The position numbers and the translations under genes are program-made. This document shows positions 23,087 to 35,212 of a stretch of 64,000 nucleotides of DNA, piece by piece; the stretch's first letter is position 1; each line of letters opens with the position of its first letter. The DNA comes from Siphonodentalium dalli (Eukaryota; Mollusca; Scaphopoda; Gadilida; Siphonodentaliidae). Below the pieces are notes generated by a model that had not been told where the DNA came from, did no database searches, and saw only the letters and a program-made list of their open reading frames with translations. The stretch is taken from assembly GCA_032622095.1 (NCBI GenBank), contig CP136063.1, positions 145,441,379 to 145,505,378 of the forward strand, written 5' to 3'.

Positions 23087-23700
23087 ATACCCCCGCAACG
23101 AAGTTGCGGGGGTATACTGGAATCAGATTGAAGCCTTGTCCGTCCGTCCGTCGTCCGTGGACACAAATTTGTCCTGGGTTTTTTTCAGTTGTTTTTTTTA
23201 TCATTTTCCGTGAAACTTGGCCCTGACATCGGCCACCATTGGAACCTGTGCACCTGCGATTATGACATCTGTCGGACTTTTTCTTGTGGAATTATCCCCC
23301 TTTTTCTACTTAGAAAAGTTTCGCAACATGTATAATTTTGTCCGAGCTTTTACTCCTACATTTTTAGGTCAATTTTTTAAAACTTAGTGCAGACATTTAG
23401 TACCATGTGAACATGTGCACCTGCGATTATGACGTCTGTCCGACTTTGTTTTGTGGAGTTATTCCCCTTTTTCAACTTAGAACATTTTCGCAACATGCAA
23501 AATTTTGTCCGAGCTTTTATTCCTACATTTTTCAGTCCATGGGTTCAGGATTAGGGTTAGGGCTTATAGGGTTATGCACCTGCAATGGGAATCTGTTGTT
23601 ATATTAGTTTAACTAAATGTTTACTGACATGTGAAACATCCTTAGTGTTTTAAAAACACGGGTTGTATCCTTAGTCCCATTGGACAGTCACACCTCTAGT
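23087..23700. mobile_element. CCCCCGCAACG hairpin repeat
   Basis: It begins with a perfect hairpin, ATACCCCCGCAACG / AAGTTGCGGGGGTAT in reverse, at 23087-23115. This is followed by GTCCGTCCGTCGTCCG and two direct copies (about 165 bp apart) of CACCTGCGATTATGAC. It ends near CACACCTCTAGTTGTGG. I recall repeats with this hairpin as common in mollusc and annelid genomes. It lies in the intron after TM2, codes for nothing and is probably a non-autonomous transposon. Confidence 0.7.
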
Positions 23701-25215
23701 TGTGGTTCGGGAGGAAAAGATCACGATGTTGTTGAACTGGTCGAGTTTTATGTACGATACTATTAGTTACCTCGTGTGTGTTCACGTAGGCCGAATGGGA
23801 TACGGCTGGCTGAGGGTAGCTAAAACCCGTACTAAACAACATGGGGTGATGGTTTTATCTATTGACCTTAACAGTCGATTCAAATCAACATATCCCTTCT
23901 TTTCCCCTCATAGAAATGGACAGGGAAATTTGAATCTAATATTTCTATATTTGTACAATTTGAACTATACATAAACTCAAATTCATGTACTGGTCGATAT
24001 ATTTAAACAACAGATTTTACCCTAGATAACTGAACACAATTTGAATTGTCACAAGTATTAACAAATGCTGATATCACACTCTTGACTCAAAGCATTCCGC
24101 TCCTTTGTTTGACATATACACAATATCGAAAAATTATGTATGGTTCCCAGAAATATCATGGGGCTCATGCACTTCCGCGTTGTGAAGTAAGCAAAAATAT
24201 GATACTCCGGAATCGAGGCAGCTACACGATACGGAAACATTTCTGTGTGCTTACAAATACCACTCAAGTCAATATTTAACTGTGTATATATGTATGAATA
24301 AATAAATACATACGATACTATGCTACACATGTTGAGTCTGCATGGATATTGGATATTATAACTGCTTAATTGTATATGCCATGTAGAGCGCTGAAAATTG
24401 ATTACATACACTGGTGTATAAAATAATTTTATTTTGTCGTTTGAAAAGATAAAAATCGCCCATGAAGTAATGCAGAACGCAGATATACCAGAGGATTTAA
24501 TCCAATTGATACATTAGATTCTCTCAGGGAGAATTGCACATTCTCCATAATGTTGTTGAGAGGTATGGCCACTATATGGGGTCGTTCATCTAGATATTTT
24601 TTTATTCCATAATACATTTACAAGCGTTTTATATGTTGTCCGTATTTAGCTTAGAGTGTTCGAAAATGTATCAACTAAATCAATGAAAAGAAAATGTGTC
24701 AAATAAATCGACGAAACGGATCTCAATATGTGTATTCTAAAATTCACAATCCATTATAAAGTATTCATCGTTCTTTGTATATTTTAAGGCAGTGTTCTCA
24801 TTCCACGTGCGCACATGCCTTAATAAAATTTAACAGAAGTAACATGTAATGATATCATAAAACATTAAGGTGATAGTTTGGTCATTAAATACTGTGAACC
24901 AGGATTACAGTTAATCTCTCGTGTATACGGATAAATATATTCCATATAACTGCTCATACCTGTATCCGTCGAACGGTTATCGCAAACTAATTATTACTGA
25001 GCTATTTCACCGGCAATCGATTTTCTATTCAGTTTTGGTAATCTGGTATCGATTCATTTCATAGGACCTATATATTGTTCTTATTTCACCCCCTGCTTTG
25101 CTAATATTACTATTTTCTGCCACTAAGTGTATCGATTTGTCAGACAATTTGCATATTCTCGCTATCTCAATACTGACATAATAATTTCTACAAAATCTTC
25201 CATCTTTTTGTCTAG
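23701..25215 (+). other. Intron sequence, no feature seen
   Basis: Rest of the intron between the TM2 exon and the last exon. Random ORFs only. It ends in the acceptor TTTTTGTCTAG at 25215. Confidence 0.6.
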
Positions 25216-25802
25216 GTGTTTACTTGACGGTTACCATGGCAATGACGTCACTCTCAATAATGCTCACTGTATTCGTCCTTCAGCTGCACCACGTGGGACC
25301 GCACCAGAAGCAGGTTCCGCGCTGGCTACGGATTCTGACTTTCGAGATTCTTTCGCGAATTGTGTGCCTCCATCATTCTGTGTCCGCATTAAAACACGCA
25401 GTTCCTCCAATTCTGAGTCACGGTGAGATCAATATGACCGCATACATACAAAGTATGGAAATGAATCGTTGTAACGGTAATTTGGCGGGACTGGGCTCGC
25501 ATGGTGTGAGCATTAGCGGATTCAGCAGACACACTAACACCGTATCGTCATCCGTCTCAATCGATAAACAAGAAACAAAGGCCCATGAACAGACTCCGAA
25601 GGATAGAATCAACAGTCACTTGCGAATGCTCGTTGCCAAGCATGACTATGAGGAGACGCACCAAGTTATTGTGAACAATTGGCGTCTGGTCGCACAAATC
25701 ATCGACCGAACTCTATTTTGGCTGTTCCTGACCGCTTCTGGGTTGTCTTCGATATACATACTAATTATCCAGCCGATGCGGAAACCAATCCCCGATCTCT
25801 GA
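25216..25802 (+). CDS. nAChR alpha-like subunit, last exon (TM3, loop, TM4)
   Basis: After the acceptor TTTTTGTCTAG the exon reads VYLTVTMAMTSLSIMLTVFV, then LQLHHVGP (TM3 and the conserved HH). The membrane-associated MX segment VPRWLRILTFEILSRIVC follows, then a fairly short cytoplasmic loop with Ser/Thr-rich, phosphorylatable text (SISGFSRHTNTVSSSVSI). The MA helix and TM4 come last (NNWRLVAQIIDRTLFWLFLT, ASGLSSIYILIIQP), ending MRKPIPDL and TGA. The frame continues exactly from the preceding exon, so this is one gene. The intracellular loop of about 120 residues is on the short side for the family. No frameshift is seen, so the gene looks intact from loop D to the stop. Confidence 0.96.
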
Positions 25803-26155
25803 TTCTACACATCGAATGTTAGTTAATATAATATATAATGTCTCTATGCATGCATATAGCATACAATTCGCCCTCATGCTAGATAATGATGAAGGGTGAG
25901 GTTGTTTCTCAAGGTTATTTTTCGGTTAGGCTTAACCAAGTTCGCAAATATATACAAAATATAACAGTATAAAGTAAAACAGTCCAAATTATATAGTCCA
26001 TATACAAAATATGCACCAGGATGTCGGATACAGTTTAATGGATGAATGATCCGTATTCCAAATTACGCACATTGGAACCATTATTTTACAGAGCATCGGT
26101 CAGTTTGAAGCATTTTCTATTTTATGATGACAGTTCCATAATGTGTAGCGTATAC

Positions 26156-26161
26156 AATAAA
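26156..26161 (+). terminator. Candidate polyadenylation signal of the receptor gene
   Basis: AATAAA lies 354 bases after the receptor stop codon. It is the first canonical signal I noticed downstream. Transcript ends cannot be seen from DNA. Confidence 0.35.
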
Positions 26162-26307
26162 CAATGCGTTTTAAATGTCGAGTATGTTGCTATCAGTATG
26201 TGTAACAATACAGTACTTCAACCATAAAATTTAGGGACATATTTTTTTCCACAGATGATTGTACCATAAAATTACGGAACAAAGTTGTGTAAGATTACGG
26301 TTAATAG

Positions 26308-26374
26308 GTCCGTAAGTTTACGAGTAAAGTGCTGGCAAATATTTTGACAGCACTTTGCTCCATAAACTTACGGA
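26308..26374. repeat. Short palindrome
   Basis: TCCGTAAGTTTACGAGTAAA and GTGCTG are mirrored by CAGCACTTTGCTCCATAAAC and TTACGGA across a 13-bp loop. This is a hairpin that could form in RNA or DNA. Possibly a tiny MITE. Confidence 0.7.
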
Positions 26375-26947
26375 GACATTTATAACAGTGTACCACATAC
26401 AGCGAATTCAACAACAAAATCGTCAGCACATTCTTCTATTTGATTTTACAGCGGAATGTGAAATTTATGGAAATATACCCAATTTTAGGACCAGGTTTCT
26501 GATGTCCAGTAAGGGACTCTTCTCGAAAGTTAGCAACGACGATATACTGCGAGATATATTTAATGTATTCGAATCTGCCTCGTGATAGTTCGTAGACAGT
26601 GACTTATCAGGACCTATTGCATGAACACTGAGTACATTTCCACGAACACCCTTTAGCGACGCGGACCCCTTGATGAAAATCCCAAATATACCATTATATA
26701 CTATATCAGAGACTGGTATATTATATATAGGTTTATTAACTAGATATGACATTTTTGTCCAGAATAGCATGTTATCGAACTAGGCTAATATCATCCTTAA
26801 ACCGAGTAATATCGATTTGCAACATCTCCAATCCGAGTATTATGGATTTACGACATGCCGATAAAATTACGTGTAGATATCCATGTTTGCGACCTCACGC
26901 ATATGAAAGAGTTGCCAGTTACTAAGAAGCGATATAATTAATAAATA

Positions 26948-27106
26948 TATAGGATATTATTACTTGGTTGGTTTGATATTATTGCCCTGATATCAGGCCG
27001 AAGTAACCTCATATCAGCCTGTGACCGAATGTCTCAGGGTACTATGAGGTTACATCGGGGATGATATCGGGCCTAATATCAAACATACCAAGTAATGTCC
27101 TCTAAA
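26948..27106. mobile_element. Foldback MITE of about 160 bp
   Basis: The left arm AGGATATTATTACTTGGTTG, then GTTTGATATTA, pairs with the right arm TAATATCAAACATACCAAGT, then AATGTCCT. Matching continues inward with GATATC and GTAACCTCAT / ATGAGGTTAC. The whole element folds on itself. The target duplication is unclear. Confidence 0.75.
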
Positions 27107-30100
27107 TATTTTGTATTTTCCCCATGCAGAGTCTGTGCCCGTGCGTTGGTTATCTCGTTTTCGGAAAGCGGAGAGTGAACATTTCAACCCGGAATATCAC
27201 ATCACGGCGTTCTTGTATTAATTGTTCTCGGTTTTCGAAGCATCGACTATACAGATCACGTCTTGGTGATCTAATCTTTGCGAAAGTTTAAGCTTTACAC
27301 CAAGTACATGTATTGATCAATGTGAATTCCGTATGGAAGTTATAATTGGGCAGGGGTCCATGCTAATAAATATGTATACGATTGTCTATAAAGTAGTCTG
27401 TTTCTTGTCCACTCCTCCATTCTTTTACTAAGTACTCTTTGACGCGTTTATATAGTTCCCTTTGGCAAATGTTCAGATAATAATTCCAAGAAGCGACTAG
27501 GTCAGTTACATATATTATCTCAACATTTCCCACCAATTATAGTTGTAATCCTTCTGCTCATTTAAATTTTTCCGGACACCCCTCAAAATTAATGATATAG
27601 ACCATTACAATATATACTTTTATAACTGAGTGGAAGAATCCATATAGTAAAGAAAGGGTTAAGGAATCACATATATGGCATTGCAGAATCATACTAGACT
27701 CTTATCACATTATATTGTTGCAAATTTCAACTACATTGGTTGCTCTGGTTTTTCGGGATTGTGAAGTACATCTATTGGTCGGACTATGACAATTCAGCCG
27801 TGTTGGTTCCTCGGCGTTGTGAGTATTGAAATGTGGTATGCGGTAAGAGGAAGTAATTCAATTAATTACCACTCATGTGAATCAACATCGGTGCGATGTA
27901 TCCACGAAACCAGTTGTGGTGACAGCAAGGGCAAACCAGACGGAATGTGTGATTGGAAGTAATCGACTGGGCTAAACGAAGTTTAGCAGCAAGGAAATTG
28001 CTATTGTGCGTTCTATATATACGCAAATTCAACTGTTTTTTGCAGCGTTGAACATTTCTCATCGATGAATACACGTGCACTATATTAATGCATGTGCATA
28101 CTCGTGTAAATTCATTCGCATTGTATATCATGTGCTATATAAAAATTGCAGTTGCCTCTATACTTGGATTCGAATATGTGTGCTTCTGGAGTTCACGCGA
28201 CGAAATCCCTAAGATACACAATTTATTGTTATATCCTATTGCCACCCCCATCAATCTAGTAGTACACAAAACGGACAAACATGGGTTACCTAATAATGCA
28301 ACGGCCAACATGTCAAAATATCCCTGTTCACCTCTCAACCTACGTTGTCCGCCTATAAAATTATACTTAAACACTTCCGCTTCGTATCGAAGTTTATTTT
28401 GTTCAACTTCCTCAGAGATAGTGGAATAGACATGATTACAAAAAAACGACTGCGATTTAAACAATCGATATACAGCCATGGATGTATAACCCTGGATATA
28501 TACCTTCCACGTGTAGCCCTGAATACGTGGATACTTTCCACATAATGATAGCCGTTATAAAAATGTTCTCGTTCATAAATCTTGCGATGCAGCCATGAGA
28601 CAGCTGTCAGCCAGTCGTGATGTAGTATGGTCATGTTATAGGGAAGGTTCATGTCGAGTGACAGCAACATCTTTACACATGGCAATTACCTGTTTGTCAC
28701 CGAGCAACACATGCATAGTGTACTGAACTATTCCCACAATACAATCCGTGACATATACATACGCGTTTGTATGCTATACCCGAATGTGTGGTAATAATGT
28801 GGATATATACTACGTTAAGGTAAGTCCTTTGCTTCATTATAGTGAAGTGTAGAGTTATGAAGGTATACGGTCCATCTTTTCTTTCTTTTGAGAGTATGAT
28901 ATGCTGGTGCACTTTAATTCCTATCAAAATAGGAATACGGTCGACACACAAACCAATTCCGTTTCGATGGTTGAAACTTTCATGTACATGCTGTCCATAC
29001 ATTGTAACTTCAGCGTCTTTTTAAATTTGATAATAAGTTTAACAAACAAAAGTACATTTTTTATGGCATTTGTGATAACTTATTCCAGATAGTTTTTGAG
29101 AAATTTAATTTTGAATATGAAGCCCGTACGTTTTGTTATATTTTTATTACATGCGCTACGTTATAACATTCCTCCAAACTGCTAGTTTGTTATACAGTTC
29201 ACTGCAATTTGTTCAAAAACACTTAGGCGCGGCAATATTTACATCCTACTGATTGATTTTCTCACAGAAAATGACAAATATCGACACATACGCCAAAATA
29301 AATATTCCCTTGTTTTATTCTGAAAAGATACAGGAGGGGGGGGGGGGGTCTGGAAAAAAATTCAGAACGAGGCTCAATGTACCCACCGCCCCCTACTTGT
29401 AACAAAATATTTTTTTCCTCGGCAAATTTGGGAACCCACTCCCCCCCCCCCCCTACTTAAAAATATAAAAGAAAACGTTAAGAAACCTTATGAAACTTAT
29501 CTATTATACAGTTATCACTTGAATCATGCATCTTTCGCAGCCAAATATAACTTACTCAATAAAACCTTTGCTCTTACTGGCTCATATTTGAATTTTCATC
29601 TGCCCGACAATCTTCTCATGAATGCTACACGTTGTCACGAGCCCCATGCATATAAAGGTGCATGGCATGACTGTACTCGTATTATTATAATTAGGGTATA
29701 TAAATATAATATATATTTTTTCGTATTCGTTGAGTCCAACGACTGATAACAACATACCTATCATATCGACACGAGCATGCCGACATAATATTGCTTTATA
29801 GCCCCATATAACAATTAGACCGTGTTCTTAAATGTACTCAATTCAATTAAACATCCCTAAACTCTTTGGCTTCGGGGGTAAAAAAAAATAATTCATTAGA
29901 GTCGAGGAACCTACCCATCAACGCTCAGAGTGATCAGATATCGATTTTTTAAGTTTGTTATTTCAATTATTTGTGGCCCAGAAACACGCCGTCAAAAGAA
30001 TGGTATCGGTCAAAATTGCGGATGAAGATGGATATCTCTACTGCCGTTAAATTTCGTGAATACTCAAGTGATAAAACGACCATATTTCGTTGAACAAAAT

Positions 30101-30253
30101 ATTGATAAATAACACGTTTTGGGAAATATGATACCATAGTTGGCAGTGGTTAGAATTATTTTGTTGCAATTAATCGATTCTGATTACTAAAGTGTATTTT
30201 GAAGAGTTGTTGTTGTTGTTGCTGTTGTTGTTGTATCATGGTGATATGGGGAC
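27107..30253. other. Long non-coding stretch
   Basis: No gene is supported. Overlapping ORFs of 60-114 codons near 27862-29092 occur on both strands and read like random AT-rich translation. G and C runs lie at about 29336-29348 and 29441-29452, a short (TTG)n tract at about 30206-30234. It lies between the receptor gene and the hAT-type element. Confidence 0.55.
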
Positions 30254-30261
30254 CCTCTGAT

Positions 30262-31228
30262 CAGGGATGTGGCTAGAGGGGGGGTGTGGGGGGTGTCTGA
30301 CCCCCCAGCAGAGAGCTATATTTTCAATAGTTGGAAATTTCATACCTGCCACAACGAAATTTCACACCAACAATAGGTTGAAAATGTTCTTGTAGTTTGA
30401 TTATAAAACAATTTATTGGGGGGAATTTATTGTTTTTCGACCAATATTTGCATATGTTCCTATTTTTGGTCACCTTAAGGGGGGTGAAAGGTTGGAAATT
30501 TCCAACACTCGGAAAGCTTGTGTCCTGGTCCCTCCTTAAGAAAACAATATTGTCATACAATTGGTCAACATTGTCATTGGAATCATCAGTTGGAAATTTT
30601 CCAACCTAAGTGGGGGTGTAGGGTTTGAAATTTCCAACAGTAGGAAGGCTTGAGGCTAGTCTAGATGTTAGGATTTTGCGATTTTCTTGTTCAGATAGTT
30701 TAGCAAAACAATATTTTACTACATTTGGTCAAACTTGTAGACATAAATGGTCATCAGTTGAAGAATTTTCCAACCTGAGGGGGAGCATGAGGTTTGAAAT
30801 TTCCAACACTAGGAAAGCTTCAGTTGAGGCCAGTCTAGATGCTAGGATTTGCGATTTTCTTGTATATAGTTTTCAAAATTTTCTCACACCGGGCCAAACA
30901 ACCATGGTCGGCCTGGTGTTCCCTGGTCTGTTGTCGGTAGCTGTGTGCATTTGTCTGGAATTAGATCACTAGTTGTTTTTTTTTTGGGGGCAATTTTCAG
31001 GTTAAAATATCTTAATGTTCTCATACTGGGAAAATAGAAGCATGGCTTATGAATATATAGGAAATTAGGCCTGAGCATGAGGTACAAGGGGGGGAGTGCA
31101 AATGGAATTATGCAAAAAGTTGTGTTGGTGTGATTCCGACTCAAGGGGGGGGGGTGCAGTTGGAAATTCCCAAGGTGGACACCCCCCCCCCCCCCCCCCC
31201 CAGCGGAGACCCTCTAGCCACATCCCTG
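30262..31228. mobile_element. hAT-type non-autonomous element with 8-bp target duplication
   Basis: The left end CAGGGATGTGGCTAGAGGG is the exact reverse complement of the right end CCCTCTAGCCACATCCCTG. Both sides are flanked by CCTCTGAT (30254-30261 and 31229-31236). CAGGG-type ends and an 8-bp duplication are the signature of hAT transposons. The 967-bp inside codes for no transposase. It holds three diverged tandem blocks of about 160 bp starting GGTTGGAAATTTCCAACA or similar, plus poly-G/poly-C runs next to the ends. It would be moved by a hAT transposase supplied elsewhere. Confidence 0.92.
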
Positions 31229-31236
31229 CCTCTGAT

Positions 31237-31818
31237 CGGATTGAATACCTTTAACAGCTGTAGTACATTAACAAAATAATGCAAAAAATATAGTCGTTTT
31301 TGTTTCGGGAGAGTTGTACTCAGTTTTATAGGCAAACATACTTTATTTAGTGATTTATCAAACATAAACTTGGCTACTTCAAGTGATTTCTGCTGGAAAG
31401 CATGCATTTGAACCGGTATTGGAACCTCAAACCATATATAGACACCCTACATGGATCTAAATGTGTTCTAAATGATATATGTATGTGGGTAGTGGACAAA
31501 CATGAGTAAATTTCAGTGTAGGAACAAATATGCATTACTCATTTTGTTCCAGCCCCTACATACCCACCCACCCCCGCCTTGTGTCTGGAAAATAATCTTC
31601 AGACTCACCCCCGCCCTGAAAAGATGCGAGAAATTTATGTATACACAACTTAATGATAACAATTTATTATAATGTAGGACAGAAGAACAATTTATTAGAA
31701 AAACTCTTTCTCTAAACGTCAAAATGCACTATAATGCAAAAACAGTCCGCCTGTTATTGATACGCGTTGAAACTTAATGTGATTCGCCGCTATAAATCGG
31801 AAGTGATCTCCGAGAGGG
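31237..31818. other. Non-coding stretch
   Basis: No gene. A CCCACCC-rich stretch near 31560 resembles the G/C-run repeats seen elsewhere. Confidence 0.5.
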
Positions 31819-31980
31819 TAATAATATAGACAATAGTTAACTGTTCTGAGTAGCGTACGATTTTTCTCCTCGAGTGAGATGCGGAGGATTTTTTTTACGA
31901 GACGCTAGCCGAGTGAAAATAATCCTCACATCTCAAGAGAGGAAGCTACTCAGAACAGTTGACTGTTGTGTTTATTATTT
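31819..31980. repeat. Foldback repeat
   Basis: The left arm AGTTAACTGTTCTGAGTAGC pairs with the right arm GCTACTCAGAACAGTTGACT. Outer AATAATATAGACAA pairs loosely with TTGTGTTTATTATT. Inner CGAGTGAGATG pairs with CATCTCAAGAG. About 160 bp in total; probably a MITE. Confidence 0.75.
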
Positions 31981-33219
31981 TTTCTATACCAGTTTGTTAC
32001 GACCCAGACCATTATTAAAGCTAATACGTTCTTAAAGCTACAATATCACCAGCCATTTATGTTCAAATAACGCGCAAGGATTGATCATTTGTAAAGACAA
32101 CTTCATTTAAATAAATATAAATTGATCATTTGTAAAGACAACTTCATTTAACCTTGATTCGAGCCACGAAAGATCTGATTGCTGTCATTTATCACTCTTG
32201 TATTTCAAAATGCACCACAATGAAATTATAATCATGACCATTAAGTAAATAACACCAGTTATAACCTGTTCACATTCAAATTTATAATACTTCATTATAG
32301 AATTATACTAATGCCACTATATATGCATGGTTAACATTTTACAATCGATGATAGTTATTCAAGAAATTCTTGCAGTTACGTCAAAGCTACAATGAAGGTA
32401 TAATTTTCTATATCTCCACTGCTAGCAGTGGATAACGATTTTTTTTTTCTTTCTATAATCTATAAATGTATAATAAATTGTGTTATCTATTGCCTCCGTC
32501 AGTGTTATCCATCGCCTCGGTCCATGCGATTGATATAACGTTATGTGCCACGACAATTTCCCACTGTTTAATGGGGAAGTATATTTTATTAACTACTTGC
32601 AGCTGGTCTTTATATATGCCACATGCAGACATATTTATTTCATTATTAATAGGATTTTTTTTAAAGCTCGGAACAACAAAGATCGTTCCATTTCAGTCTA
32701 TTCTCCATTTGGTAACAAACAAGCGCGTTTGTCTCACTTATAAATTTGCGAGTGAAAACAGTAGAGACATTTTTTTCATTGTGTATATATAAAGTCCGTA
32801 AATAGGTAGTTCGTGTATTTATCGACATATTATACCCCTCATTACATAGATATAATTTTGAGGTTCAAATGAGCCGTGTCTGTTTAAAGAGCGATCATAA
32901 TTTACAAGTTTCTGCTTATTTCAGTCTATCTGAAAGTTATGTGGTCTTCATGATAAAACACCGACAGACGTACTACGGGCGATTGCGAGTTTTGTTTTTG
33001 TGTTATTTTTAGACGATAGAAACGCCAACGAAAAGAACGCGGTTTGTCCTATTTGTCTCATTTTGGAACCTGTGCAAGACTTGTATGAGAATATTGACAA
33101 TATTTACAATTACATTTCAATCATTTGTAAATCTATCAGGGATTTCATGAAAATGACATTTCACAGATCAACACGTTTTATTTGTTTTATAGCGGCCACG
33201 TGGAAATGCGCGTGCCCAC
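31981..33219. other. Non-coding stretch with a 30-bp direct duplication
   Basis: No gene is supported. ATTGATCATTTGTAAAGACA then ACTTCATTTA occurs twice (about 32081 and 32121). A short hairpin CCACTGCTAGCAGTGG lies near 32417. Confidence 0.55.
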
Positions 33220-33222
33220 TTA

Positions 33223-33901
33223 AGGTCAACCCACACCGGACTCGAGCGCGCGATTATAACGGCCGTTTTCTGTCGTCCGTGGCAGTTCAAAGCGCGCGAT
33301 TTTTATATTCACGCCGCAAGCGACTGAATCGCTGACAACGAGGCTATCACAGCAGTGATTTTATGCTTCGTCGATTTCTCGATTTGTGGCAAACCAGCGG
33401 GATAATTGGGTCGCTGTCAAATAGGATATTTATACGGGCGCATTCCTCCTATTTGAAGGCGACACATTCATTCGTCGTCGCGATAACAAAGGTTGTGGAG
33501 GACTTCAGCGACATGCTGATAACTGAAGTGCAAAGATAAATGAGAAGAGAAAATGCTTGGCAATCTTTGAGCTTGACGTAATAACAGGATCGTCTGGTTA
33601 ATTTTTGGTCCCAATCCATTCCAAGCTTGTGAAGTCAATTTGCCCACAATTTGCTACAATAGAATGAAAATCAATTAAACGCAATTGCTATGAGAATTTA
33701 GGAACCCCGTGCACCATTCCACTTGACATACTATATTTGGCAATTAAATGAGTTTGAAACAACTCTTACATGTATATGTTTAGCAACTTCTGAGTAAAGC
33801 GCATTCGGTGTAATTATAAAAGTCGCGCGATTTGAACCGCTATACAGACGACAGAAAACGGCCGTAAAAATCGCGCGCTTGCGCCCGGTGTGTATTGACC
33901 C
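33223..33901. mobile_element. 679-bp TIR element, TTA target duplication
   Basis: The left end AGGTCAACCCACACCGG, then GCGCGCGATT and ACGGCCGTTTTCTGTCG, is mirrored at the right by CGACAGAAAACGGCCGT, AATCGCGCGC and CCGGTGTGTATTGACCC. TTA flanks both sides (33220-33222 and 33902-33904). The inside is non-coding. The 3-bp TWA-type duplication fits a PIF/Harbinger-like non-autonomous element, although a 2-bp TA reading is also possible. Confidence 0.82.
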
Positions 33902-33904
33902 TTA

Positions 33905-34711
33905 GTAATTCTCCCGAAGTCTGTCGGCGAATTCCGTGGTTTGTGTCATGGATAGTTTAGCGAGAAAATATGTTTGAAAATATTGCTTGATTATTGGAAA
34001 TGAGTGGCGACTTTGATTCAAACATGCGATTGATTTGTGCAGATTAAGATTAAATATGTTGATGCTTGAAGATGTCTTGTACAATAGGTGGGGGTTTTTT
34101 ATCGATAAATATTGAGTTTGATATATTTTCTCCTGTAGAAAAGTGGTATCCAGGTTGCTTTCAATTGTATTTATGTAATGATATTGTGATTATATATTGT
34201 GTCCATCGATGATACGGTCACTTGCGGAGACGTCAAATAAAAGCCATATTGGCTTACAGTCGAATCCACTCCATATTATACACAAAGAACCAACTCTATT
34301 TGATGTTCATGTTTATATTATATGAATGGGAATAAATATTATTAAACCAAATTTTGTAACTGATGACCATTCCATGCAGTCAAAATTTTTTTGCGGAAGT
34401 CAGGGGAGGGGGGTCGGAATTTTTTTTTAGACACGTATGTGGCGGTGGGTGGGTGTCCGAAGAGCCGAAATCAGTTTTTTCCACCAACATTTTTTTCCAT
34501 GATGTTTTATGTAGTTCGGGGTCATAAAAGCTCAACAAATAATAGTTAAACCCTTTAAACTACATTTAGACATTCACTAGTGATATAATTATGTGGCACT
34601 TGTGGGACCCTCTGATATATTCACATTATTTCAAATTTGACTCGGCTACATCACACGTTCTTAATTCTTATTTCAACCGGCTCGTGTATAACCTGACATA
34701 ACCCTAGTATG
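33905..34711. other. Non-coding stretch
   Basis: No gene. A GGGAGGGGGG-rich patch lies near 34400-34455. Confidence 0.5.
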
Positions 34712-34960
34712 GAAGTGGTAGCCCAGTGGTTAGAGTGTCGGACTTGTACTGGTGTTACTGCATCGGCGTGAGTTCGCGCCCGGTCGGTTGACTATCGTCT
34801 CCACAATAGGGGCTTGGCCAGATTGAGCGGTGTGTGTGTTATACATAGCCACACGGGGACTAACTTTAACCCGGATTCCGGATCCGGATTTCGCCGAAAA
34901 AGTGCCTTTTCCCGGATTCCGGATTCGGAATTGCTTTTAAATCACTATTTTGTGACGTTT
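34712..34960 (+). mobile_element. tRNA-derived SINE
   Basis: The head GTGGTAGCCCAGTGGTTAGA holds an A-box-like motif (TAGCCCAGTGG). GAGTTCGCGCCCGG is a B-box-like motif about 45 bases later. These are the internal RNA polymerase III promoter of a tRNA-type SINE. The body TTTAACCCGGATTCCGG, then GTGCCTTTTCCCGGATTCCG, recurs on the minus strand at 40.2-40.3 kb, which supports a mobile family. It is not a folded tRNA gene: the acceptor stem is not recognisable. Confidence 0.7.
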
Positions 34961-35167
34961 TCGCATTATATCACCGTTGCATATGGTATTATCAGCTAGA
35001 TAGATGTTTCTAGCCACGAATCCGGGCTTCCCATGGGTTGCAAACAGACGACTGGCTCATACAAGTGAATTGTTCTCGCTTGTTAATCCCGCACTCTCTC
35101 TCTCTCTCTCTCTCTCTCCCTCCTCTATCTCTCTATCTATCTCTCTCTCTCTCTCTATATATATATA

Positions 35168-35201
<34 letters not shown>

Positions 35202-35212
35202 TATACTATATA
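34961..35212 (+). repeat. CT and TA microsatellites
   Basis: (CT)n at about 35093-35156, then (TA)n at about 35157-35212. The adjoining Helitron-like unit starts directly at the end of the TA tract. Confidence 0.9.

Noticed and set aside
23540-23575. Interstitial telomere repeat
   Set aside because: Only two to three TTAGGG-like hexamers with mismatches; too short to support.
25127-25426. 99-codon ORF overlapping the last receptor exon
   Set aside because: A different frame of the same exon; the receptor frame is clearly the coding one.
28088-28685. Overlapping ORFs of about 110 codons on both strands
   Set aside because: Random composition, no motif, no splice context, and equal quality on opposite strands.
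33000-33335. 111-codon ORF with Cys residues (CPICLILEP)
   Set aside because: A single CPIC is not enough for a zinc finger; the frame runs into the TIR element at 33223.
34712-34800. A genuine tRNA gene
   Set aside because: A and B boxes are present, but no acceptor stem or clear cloverleaf, and the body continues as a repeated SINE.
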